A stretch of DNA of 29,061 nucleotides, taken from NCBI GenBank assembly GCA_002320665.1, contig DCKO01000059.1, positions 1-29,061 of the forward strand, in the 5' to 3' direction. Position numbers and translations under genes: made by a program. Numbering within the stretch: the stretch's first letter is position 1; the number at the start of each line of letters is the position of its first letter. Of this stretch, positions 23,301 through 29,061 are shown piece by piece. This DNA is from Micavibrio sp. UBA1672 (GTDB taxonomy: Bacteria > Pseudomonadota > Alphaproteobacteria > Micavibrionales > Micavibrionaceae). Below the pieces are notes generated by a model. That model was not told where the DNA came from and searched no databases. It saw only the letters and a list, made by a program, of their open reading frames with translations.

Positions 23301-25859
23301 CTGGAAGAAATAAATAGCGATAAGACACTAACGTATAAAAAATTATCAGAACTCTTAAACGGTGATGTCTCTGTCATTGCCGATTGTCTTGAACATCTGG
23401 AAAAGGATGGTGTGCAGTTTCAAAAATATTGTGGTGATTTTTATGAGGGTACGCAGACTGATAGAACATCATTGAAAGAAACAATTACACTTAGCAAAGC
23501 ATTAGAAGCTTTGGAGCTGCCCGATACGCTAGATAAAATCAAATACTCAAAAAAACTTTTTGCTTTTTCTGATGATTTATCCAGTTTATTGAAAAAACTA
23601 GTTCTTTCCATAGATGAATTTGAAAAAATATATCAAACCTTACAAGATATTAGTAATTTAGATTTGTCTAAATATATTGGTTTTCAAACGATTGAAGAGA
23701 CACCGCTTAAGAAATTTGATCAAGCAATCCATAAATCCTTAGACAATAAAGAGGCTCTCAATACGCAGATGAGTTTTAAAGCATTTATGGAGGATGCCAA
23801 AGATCAGTCTTATGGTGAACTTTTGCAAATACTAGAAGCAGAAGGCTTTGATTTCCAAAAGGCATCAGAACTATTTGAATACTTATATTATAAAACGATC
23901 TGCCGTCAGGCTTTTGGAGAACATGATTTACTTGATAATTACAAGCCATATTGGTTAAACGGGCTTCAAGAAAGCTTTAAAGAACTTGATCGTCAAATTA
24001 TAAAGTTAAATTGTCAGGAACTAGCCTATAAACTAGCTCAAACACAGCCGCCAGAGGGAAATAGCAGAGGGCGTGTCTCAGAATATACCAATATGGGTTT
24101 AATTCGACATCAAGCGTTAAAAGAAAAGGCACGAGCTATTCCAATCAGAAAGCTTATTAACCGTGCTGGTTCTGCTTTACAGGCACTAAAGCCTTGCTTT
24201 CTTATGTCCCCCTTATCTGTGGCACAGTACATAAAACCACATGGTATCAAGTTTGATATGGTTATTATTGATGAAGCCTCACAGATGCGTCCAGAAGATG
24301 CTCTTGGAGCTATTGGGCGTTCCGGTCAAATTGTAGTGGTTGGTGATCCTAAGCAGCTTCCACCTACAGCGTTTTTCAATAAACAAACATTTAGTGACAA
24401 CGATTATGATGAGGAAGATAAGATTGATAATGAGTCAATTCTTGATCTAGCTTTGGGGCGTTTTAGACCCACAAGGGATTTGCAGTGGCACTACCGCTCT
24501 AGACATGAAAGCTTGATTGCATTTTCCAATAGCCAGTTCTATGACGATAGGCTCATTGTTTTTCCTTCGCCGGAAGGTCGCAATGAAAACTTTGGTGTGC
24601 ACTATAACTATGTGGGCGGGCTTTATAATGCCAGTTGTAACGTGAAAGAAGCTCAGGCTGTTGTTGAAGCAGCTCGAAAATTCATGAGTAATAATCCAGA
24701 CAAAAGTCTTGGGATTGCAACCATGAACTCTTTGCAAAGAGATTTGATTTATGAGGAAATGTACAGGCTTTTTCTTAATGATGAAACTGCCGAAGCTTAT
24801 AGGAAAAAGTGGGAAGATACTCTAGAACCATTTTTTGTAAAAAATCTTGAAAGTGTTCAGGGTGACGAACGTGACGCTATTTTTGTTTCAACTGTATATG
24901 GGCCATCAGTAGAAGGTGGCAAAGTTGCTCAACGCTTTGGGCCAATTAACGGTAAATTTGGTCACAGGCGTTTGAATGTTTTATTTACACGAGCAAAGCA
25001 CAATTTGGTGTTATTTACCTCATTACGACCAGATGATATTAAAGTGACAGAGGGCAGTGCCTTAGGACTCAAGGCTTTCAAGGGTTTTCTTGAGTATGCC
25101 AGTGACAAAAAACTGGATATAGGGCATAGGACGGGTAAAGAGCCAGATAGTGACTTTGAAATTTGTGTTAAGGAAAAACTTGAGAGTATAGGCTGTGAGG
25201 TTATTCCACAGATTGGCGTTGCAGGGTATTTTATAGATTTAGGTATAAAACACCCTGATTACCCTTATGGCTTTTTGATGGGCGTTGAGTGTGATGGTGC
25301 AATGTACCATTCTAGTAAGTCTGCACGAGATCGTGATCGCATACGGCAGGAAGTTCTAGAAGGTCTTGGCTGGAATATATACCGAATATGGTCAACTGAT
25401 TGGTTTCATGATCCAAACAGCGAATTTGATAAGCTAAAAAAGCATATCAACCTAACCTTGAAAAACAAACTTGCTAAGCGTGAGGAAGAAGAGAAAAATA
25501 GACTTTCAAATGTTATAGAGCTTCAAAAATTTGTTCAGAATGAGCTTTTTACCGAAAAGAAAAAAGTTCCAGAGGAAAAGAAGTTCACGGAAGTTGCCGC
25601 CCGACCTAAGCCAAGTAACGATAATACCGTTGAATTATTTGATACGGTATCTTTTAAATTTTTAGATGATGGAGATCAGCCGATTAAAACAGTCACTATT
25701 GTTTCGTCTCAAAGTGATGTTGATACTGGAAATATAAACCAACATTCTGCAATGGGTCGTGCACTTGTCGGAAGCGAAATTGAAGAAGAAATCGAAGTTG
25801 ATTTGCCCAATGGTAGTAAAACAATTCAGATTGTTGAAATTAGAAAACACGCCTCGTAA
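20310..25859 (+). CDS. DUF4011 SF1 helicase with Vsr/MTES_1575-like nuclease and GreA-like tail
   Basis: The protein has 1849 residues from the ATG at 20310; a TTG one codon earlier is possible. The N-terminus (K-I-A-E-L-R-K-R-L-L-D-L-S-N-R-N) is the DUF4011 signature. SF1 helicase motifs are Walker A G-P-P-G-T-G-K-S (406-413), D-E-A-S-Q (1321-1325), G-D-P-K-Q-L-P-P-T (from 1345), Y-R-S-R-H (from R1396) and N-V-L-F-T-R-A-K-H (R1561). About 900 mostly coiled-coil residues sit between motifs I and II. A PD-(D/E)xK nuclease of the MTES_1575/Vsr type follows: E1617, D1643, E1660-x-D1662, then Y-H-S-S-K-S-A-R-D-R-D-R. The last 75 residues resemble the GreA/GreB C-terminal domain (A-M-G-R-A-L-V-G ... 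V-D-L-P-N-G). It is close to the single-protein helicase-nuclease defence type catalogued as Hhe; role in anti-phage defence is inferred. Confidence 0.9.
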   Translation: MGLVVEEKHEQYVKEKIAELRKRLLDLSNRNSLLNFRHSEKALTHIRVIDELPDFLFGTLIEGQELTFKPLPEPDDEPHDEQNEEFQTYFREATLTDEQYLQEVAELTDKDDSFDEIALIERRLKNRVRERLGMPPVHEIKPLSNAAWARQNGLEPKYDMPEESEDDGPEKHYDDYIQTLLKPKELQHKLSGLRRYIHTDINETGVNTFYAAFGFLERYDSENSEKAFFAPLVLLQLDPPNETKTPDGEVFFSIKASDEGPQYNLPLAEKLKEFGLELPELSEYDMPEDYMQKVERLIKNQKGWRVRRFITLGRFQFARLVMYHDLDPERWSAEAGLEKNDIITSLIAGEKESGNTCSANDEATVYDIDTDPEVEEAAPVLIMEADSSQHSAIVDALKGNNLVIKGPPGTGKSQTITNLIANALAKDKKVLFVAEKMAALNVVHSRLQKAGLGDYCLELHSTKAKLKDIKESLATTIENRKSVTRPHDLKKRVDEIKEAQCRLREYSDILNQPFGESDKTIHDMMWAEQHRRNIVEEMPVSIKKIQIKDVISYTDQKLENFCNELRQLETLEAENKKYGEHHPWAGVHVKKSSSLKAQEIIQSFEECQDSLEIVLRQVDRFETEFQWIAKQTIEEWRNAAYECQKIKSFKDTKIDFDLLFNIKTKEAFSAVEDLIETLTTFDQAKENVSQHVKSPLDLVEKRDVAEGHCLKAKALQVTDSTIEELSQQIQTQQEQISQWKKAEKSFEKINTKILGSSGDLNVESLELLAKAVAFLSRIDRETLFLRHEGALYEANKPAIESAVQQQEELQEQVDNLKTQLDLNFEISDTDLNEAVYELSTANFVSFLKPKYRKAWRTYKSVVLTPSKISGQDAANVLRELKSYKEKYTEFKNDARFQNVAGMAFNGLETNFKGLAKINSWAIDAKREFSGLEEKKDLIRQFLLKSDVSDLEAVKDETADIDTDLLLESVSGDKEQSLSNLIYELETSLTEKQGLYDYLEEINSDKTLTYKKLSELLNGDVSVIADCLEHLEKDGVQFQKYCGDFYEGTQTDRTSLKETITLSKALEALELPDTLDKIKYSKKLFAFSDDLSSLLKKLVLSIDEFEKIYQTLQDISNLDLSKYIGFQTIEETPLKKFDQAIHKSLDNKEALNTQMSFKAFMEDAKDQSYGELLQILEAEGFDFQKASELFEYLYYKTICRQAFGEHDLLDNYKPYWLNGLQESFKELDRQIIKLNCQELAYKLAQTQPPEGNSRGRVSEYTNMGLIRHQALKEKARAIPIRKLINRAGSALQALKPCFLMSPLSVAQYIKPHGIKFDMVIIDEASQMRPEDALGAIGRSGQIVVVGDPKQLPPTAFFNKQTFSDNDYDEEDKIDNESILDLALGRFRPTRDLQWHYRSRHESLIAFSNSQFYDDRLIVFPSPEGRNENFGVHYNYVGGLYNASCNVKEAQAVVEAARKFMSNNPDKSLGIATMNSLQRDLIYEEMYRLFLNDETAEAYRKKWEDTLEPFFVKNLESVQGDERDAIFVSTVYGPSVEGGKVAQRFGPINGKFGHRRLNVLFTRAKHNLVLFTSLRPDDIKVTEGSALGLKAFKGFLEYASDKKLDIGHRTGKEPDSDFEICVKEKLESIGCEVIPQIGVAGYFIDLGIKHPDYPYGFLMGVECDGAMYHSSKSARDRDRIRQEVLEGLGWNIYRIWSTDWFHDPNSEFDKLKKHINLTLKNKLAKREEEEKNRLSNVIELQKFVQNELFTEKKKVPEEKKFTEVAARPKPSNDNTVELFDTVSFKFLDDGDQPIKTVTIVSSQSDVDTGNINQHSAMGRALVGSEIEEEIEVDLPNGSKTIQIVEIRKHAS

Positions 25860-25881
25860 TAGAATGCATCTATAAAATAAC

Positions 25882-25913
25882 TTCCAATAATTCCCTCTTA
25901 TCGGAAATAAAAT
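25882..25913. repeat. Right copy of the 32-bp imperfect direct repeat
   Basis: It begins 23 bases after the helicase stop, in the same orientation as the copy at 19079-19110. The shared core is TTCCNATAA, two variable bases, CCCTNTTATCGGAAANAAA. Confidence 0.55.
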
Positions 25914-25918
25914 AAGCC

Positions 25919-25954
25919 TATAATTGGGCATAAAAGTCATATTTTTTGTATAAT
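25919..25954 (+). promoter_or_regulatory. Two TATAAT boxes upstream of the exported protein gene
   Basis: Perfect TATAAT hexamers lie at 25919-25924 and 25949-25954, 30 bases apart. The second could use TTGGGC (25924-25929) as -35 with a long 19-base spacer. No strong -35 is seen for the first. Confidence 0.38.
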
Positions 25955-26008
25955 GTGGCTGTTTTCTAGAACCAGAAAATTAAATTTGACTCTTTGAATA
26001 TTAGTGTC

Positions 26009-26028
26009 GTATGTACAAGCATACATAC
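26009..26028. promoter_or_regulatory. Inverted repeat GTATGT-N8-ACATAC in the leader of the exported protein gene
   Basis: The arms 26009-26014 and 26023-26028 pair perfectly. It lies 22 bases before the ATG at 26051 and downstream of the TATAAT boxes, where an operator or a leader hairpin would act. Confidence 0.35.
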
Positions 26029-26050
26029 ATTCAAGTTGAGAGGGGAATGG

Positions 26051-26698
26051 ATGACGATCGCGTCAGATAAATGCAAAAGGCTTTTTGTGTTGTGCAGTAT
26101 ATTTTTTGTGCTTACTGCTTTGTTGCTTATTATAAATCTAAACAACAAAGCTCATGCTTCTGGGCCGAGTTATGATGCTTCTATATTTAAGGGGGTGAAC
26201 ACATTGGTTATAAGCGTATGGCCAGCACCTTTACACAAGGATGTTATATTTCCAGTCACGCAAAACGAATTGACAGATATGGTCTTGGATCATTTTAGAA
26301 AAAAACTTGCAGATCAGGCGGATAGTATAAAGGTTGTTGATTTGGTAACTTGGCGGTCAACAAAGCATTCTGATGATGAATATAATGCTGCACTAAATCT
26401 TCATTTTTTTATTTCATGGCGTGATGTGAAGGGGTTTGGAGAAGCTAAGAAGCCAGACGTTGCAGCGGTTAGCGTGAAAATTATACGTGACAAAACATCT
26501 GTGGCTCAACCAGTGGGTGGGGTTTCGTCTAATTATTTAAGTGATGTGATTGCTGTTCCTTTTCTTGTTCCAGAAGATAACATTGCTTTTCGTGAGGTTG
26601 TACTGGGTGCTATTGATGAAACATCAGATTGGTTCAGCCCATGGTTGATTTGTCAGAAGATGCACTGTGGTAAAGGTCAATCGCCGTATTATAAATAA
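26051..26698 (+). CDS. Exported or membrane-anchored protein of unknown function
   Basis: The protein has 215 residues from the ATG at 26051, chosen for AGGGG five bases upstream; an in-frame TTG at 25994 would place 19 extra polar residues before the hydrophobic segment. Residues 10-30 are strongly hydrophobic and followed by A-H-A-S (34-37), a plausible signal peptidase site. The mature part is a mixed alpha/beta domain with two cysteines near the end (C-Q-K-M-H-C). I recognise no family. It is followed after 17 bases by the metalloprotease gene, so the two may form one unit, perhaps with a chaperone or inhibitor role toward the protease; this is speculation from context. Confidence 0.62.
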   Translation: MTIASDKCKRLFVLCSIFFVLTALLLIINLNNKAHASGPSYDASIFKGVNTLVISVWPAPLHKDVIFPVTQNELTDMVLDHFRKKLADQADSIKVVDLVTWRSTKHSDDEYNAALNLHFFISWRDVKGFGEAKKPDVAAVSVKIIRDKTSVAQPVGGVSSNYLSDVIAVPFLVPEDNIAFREVVLGAIDETSDWFSPWLICQKMHCGKGQSPYYK

Positions 26699-26715
26699 CT
26701 GTGTAGGTGAGTATT

Positions 26716-29061
26716 ATGGTTTCTTATTCGGATTTCGAAAAAATTCTAGAGGACGATACAGATGGTAATCCGATTTCATGGGTTGGAAGTCCGAATTATA
26801 GTGATAATGTAATATCCTTTTCATTTGAAAATAGTTTGCCGTCATATTATGGGGGCACTTTATACTATGACGGAGGAAACTATTCTGGAAGTTTTTCTTT
26901 ATTTGATCCTGATCAACAAAAGGTTGTAACTGACAATCTTCTTCCGACATCTGACCATTATAGAGTTTCGTTTTCTGATGTCTCTAATATCCAGTTCCTT
27001 GATACTACAGGAATTTCGGCTGGTGATATTACTTTGGTGAATGCGAGTGTAGTAGGAGGGCAGTCTGCTTTTCCTCCTTTAGCTGTTGCGATTGAGCCAG
27101 TAGAGACATTGTGGGCGGAATATGCCGGTGATGTCTTTATAGACATAGGTGATAGTACTAACAATGCTCCTAACTTGGATAAAGGAGATGGTGGATATAT
27201 AACCCTTTTGCATGAACTTGGACATGCCTTAGGGTTGCAACATCCGTCTGATCCTAGTTTGGATGATGAAAAATATACTATCATGACGGAAGGATTGTCT
27301 GGTAAGCCCAACTATGCGTCTGGCCTTCAACTTCTTGATATTGCTGCGATGCAAGAGGTCTATGGTGAAAATTGGAATACTCGTAATGAGGACAATACCC
27401 AATATTCAAAGACTACAGCGTTTGTGTCTACTCTGTCATATGATGCATTTATCTATACCATTTGGGATGGTGGTGGAACGGGTGATACAATTGATGCTTC
27501 TGGCTATAATGATGCTGCGATTATCAATTTAAAGCAAGGAGCATTTAGTTCAATTGGGCAAGATGCTAATGGTATTTTAGCTGCTGATAATGTTGCAATT
27601 GCTTATAAGGCAGACATTGAAAATGCCATCGGTACAAGTGGAAGCAATATTCTTGTTGGTAACATTTTAGACAACAAATTAGAAGGATTGGACGGCGATG
27701 ATAAACTTTTTGGTAGTGGGTTTGTTTATGATGGAGTGCATGCCGACGCAAATAGCTCAAAAACTGATATAGGTGATATTCTTTTTGGTGGTGCAGGTGT
27801 AGATAAGGCTTATGGTGGTGCTGGCGATGATATATTTATTGCGACAGGTGCTGCTCAAGGGCTTGAGGGGGATGAGTATCATGGTGGAGGTTTTGAAGCA
27901 GGTGGCACAGCAACACCATTAGCAGAAATTTCTTATGAAAGTGATGGCAAAGATGTTGTTTACTATGGCTCTTATGATGATAATGGAACTCTGATTGGAG
28001 GGCTTGGTTATGGTGTTACGATTGAGTTTAATGATCCTACAAAGCTTCATACAGCGATTGCTTATAAATCAAACAATAATAACGGTACAAATGATCAACT
28101 TACCTCTATTGAGAAATTTGTTCTGACTGACTACGAAGATACCGTAAAAATGGGAACAGTTGATTTAGGCTATCAAGTGGAGCTTGATGGTGGTGCACAG
28201 CAATCGGGGCAAGAAGATACGCTGAGCTTTGAACAACGTTCACAAGGAATTGTTATTGGAAATGCCAGTGATGTAGATGTCATATATACGAATTTCGAGA
28301 AAATTATAGGGTCTTTGCATAATGATATCTTTAGGTATGAGTCTCTTGATAATCTAATAACGACAGCAACACAGCACATTGACGCAAAAGACGATGCACA
28401 AAGCAGCGATGAAGATACGATAGATTTTACTTTGATCACGGAAGATTTGTTGATCCTATCTGATACGGTCGAAGGTAAAGATATAGCATTTGAAAATATT
28501 GAAAGCATTCTTGGTGGGCAAGGACAAGATACGTTTAAAATTAACGATACAGATTTTACTAAGCTAACGCTTTTAAATGGATTTTCTGGGCAAGATACTC
28601 TGGATGTATCGGGGTTAACGATGGCTGTAACCCTAGAATATGGCCTCCCTCAAACAACTGAGCCTAGTCGTATTTATAAATCTTCTGATACATCAAATGA
28701 TATTGATTTGTCATTATTTGAAGATCATATTTTAACCAATTCTACGGATACAGTGTTATTCGGAAATGGTTTTCCAACTGGTTACACCATAACATTCGAT
28801 GGTAGAGGCCAAGAACAAGGGCAACAAGATACGATTGATTTCTCACAAGCCACAGACTCCTTAACAATATATACAGATCGTGTGGATGGACAGAATGTAG
28901 AGTTTGATAATTTTGAAAAAATTATCGGCGGAGCTGATAGTGATGTCTTCAAGATTACGGATGCTGATCTAGGTAAATCGCTCAAACTTAATGGCGGTGG
29001 CGGGACAGATGATATTCTTGATCTTAGCGGCCTTACGTCTGGGGTGAATATTAATGGTAAT
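26716..29061 (+). CDS. Serralysin-type RTX zinc metalloprotease, 3' end outside the window
   Basis: The frame is open from the ATG at 26716 to the window end (782 codons). The zinc site H-E-L-G-H-A-L-G-L-Q-H-P (H166, E167, H170, H176) and the Met-turn Y-T-I-M (M190) are those of M10 metzincins. D-I-A-A-M-Q-E-V-Y-G follows as in serralysins. No signal peptide is present. Three RTX nonapeptide-like units, G-L-D-G-D-D-K-L-F, G-G-A-G-V-D-K-A-Y and G-G-A-G-D-D-I-F-I (about 320-375), bind calcium, and a type I secretion signal would be expected at the missing C-terminus. From about residue 490, diverged modules start with D-T-(I/L)-(D/S)-F and contain F-E-K-I-I-G. The protein would be a secreted protease or adhesin-protease. 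Transporter genes are not in the window. Confidence 0.9.
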   Translation, partial: MVSYSDFEKILEDDTDGNPISWVGSPNYSDNVISFSFENSLPSYYGGTLYYDGGNYSGSFSLFDPDQQKVVTDNLLPTSDHYRVSFSDVSNIQFLDTTGISAGDITLVNASVVGGQSAFPPLAVAIEPVETLWAEYAGDVFIDIGDSTNNAPNLDKGDGGYITLLHELGHALGLQHPSDPSLDDEKYTIMTEGLSGKPNYASGLQLLDIAAMQEVYGENWNTRNEDNTQYSKTTAFVSTLSYDAFIYTIWDGGGTGDTIDASGYNDAAIINLKQGAFSSIGQDANGILAADNVAIAYKADIENAIGTSGSNILVGNILDNKLEGLDGDDKLFGSGFVYDGVHADANSSKTDIGDILFGGAGVDKAYGGAGDDIFIATGAAQGLEGDEYHGGGFEAGGTATPLAEISYESDGKDVVYYGSYDDNGTLIGGLGYGVTIEFNDPTKLHTAIAYKSNNNNGTNDQLTSIEKFVLTDYEDTVKMGTVDLGYQVELDGGAQQSGQEDTLSFEQRSQGIVIGNASDVDVIYTNFEKIIGSLHNDIFRYESLDNLITTATQHIDAKDDAQSSDEDTIDFTLITEDLLILSDTVEGKDIAFENIESILGGQGQDTFKINDTDFTKLTLLNGFSGQDTLDVSGLTMAVTLEYGLPQTTEPSRIYKSSDTSNDIDLSLFEDHILTNSTDTVLFGNGFPTGYTITFDGRGQEQGQQDTIDFSQATDSLTIYTDRVDGQNVEFDNFEKIIGGADSDVFKITDADLGKSLKLNGGGGTDDILDLSGLTSGVNINGN
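28183..29043 (+). repeat. Three diverged protein modules in the metalloprotease C-terminal part
   Basis: Modules start near 28183, 28378 and 28795. Each runs G/D-x-x-Q-x-x-x-x-D-T-(I/L)-(D/S)-F, a strand pair, then F-(E/D)-N-(I/F)-E-(K/S)-I-(I/L)-G and D-(T/V/I)-F. Modules 2 and 3 go on with G-x-x-D-x-L-D-(V/L)-S-G-L-T. DNA identity is low, so they are old duplications. Confidence 0.6.

Noticed and set aside
27314..27760. Small open frames on both strands in the metalloprotease region
   Set aside because: They overlap the continuous frame from 26716 to the window end that carries the zinc site and RTX repeats, and have no family features.

Overview
The window looks like a piece of a moderately AT-rich bacterial chromosome, most likely from an alphaproteobacterium (possibly Micavibrio-like). 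That placement is inferred from a two-domain CspA-type protein, a DUF6499-like regulator and element genes typical of alphaproteobacterial islands; no rRNA or phylogenetic marker is present. Two zones can be separated: a core-like part (1-10464) and an integrative element that starts at a tRNA-Asn gene (10390-10464) and runs to at least about 25.9 kb.

Core-like part. A truncated lytic transglycosylase (minus strand, cut by the window edge) and a complete FadD-type acyl-CoA synthetase lie on the minus strand. They are divergent from a tandem cold-shock-domain protein. Next comes a plus-strand operon of three paralogous, very large type IV prepilin-like proteins, with overlapping or 11-base-spaced genes. 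All three share a prepilin leader and a Y-P-C-P-A motif. Two carry a short motif like those in phage tail-fibre heads, and one ends in a long cysteine-rich tail with six C-x-C motifs. A bidirectional terminator separates this operon from a convergent exported coiled-coil protein. An SCP2 sterol-carrier-like protein and tRNA-Asn, with a good promoter, close the core part.

Integrative element. Directly 3' of tRNA-Asn lies a tyrosine integrase that shares its stop with a DUF6499-like protein. Then follow an AlpA/excisionase-like HTH protein, a small acidic protein, a Rep_trans-like replication initiator and two overlapping small conserved element proteins. After these come a stand-alone protein resembling the C-terminal collar of RarA/MgsA and a second, XerC-like tyrosine recombinase. 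A strikingly folded intergenic element of about 175 bases follows: a long-range closing stem, several internal hairpins and an intrinsic terminator. It could be a small RNA or a folded DNA site.

The cargo after this element looks like anti-phage defence. It comprises a membrane-anchored zinc-ribbon protein, a KAP P-loop NTPase, an HNH protein with an unexplained C-terminal half, and a giant DUF4011/SF1 helicase with a Vsr/MTES_1575-like nuclease domain. The helicase also has a GreA/GreB C-terminal-like tail, which would point to contact with RNA polymerase. The HNH and helicase genes are bracketed by 32-base imperfect direct repeats, so they may move or be regulated as a unit.

Right part. 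After the helicase come an exported protein of unknown function and the 5' 782 codons of a serralysin-type (M10) zinc metalloprotease with RTX repeats and no signal peptide, hence probably a type I secretion substrate. Whether these two belong to the element is open, because I found no second copy of the tRNA 3' end in the window.
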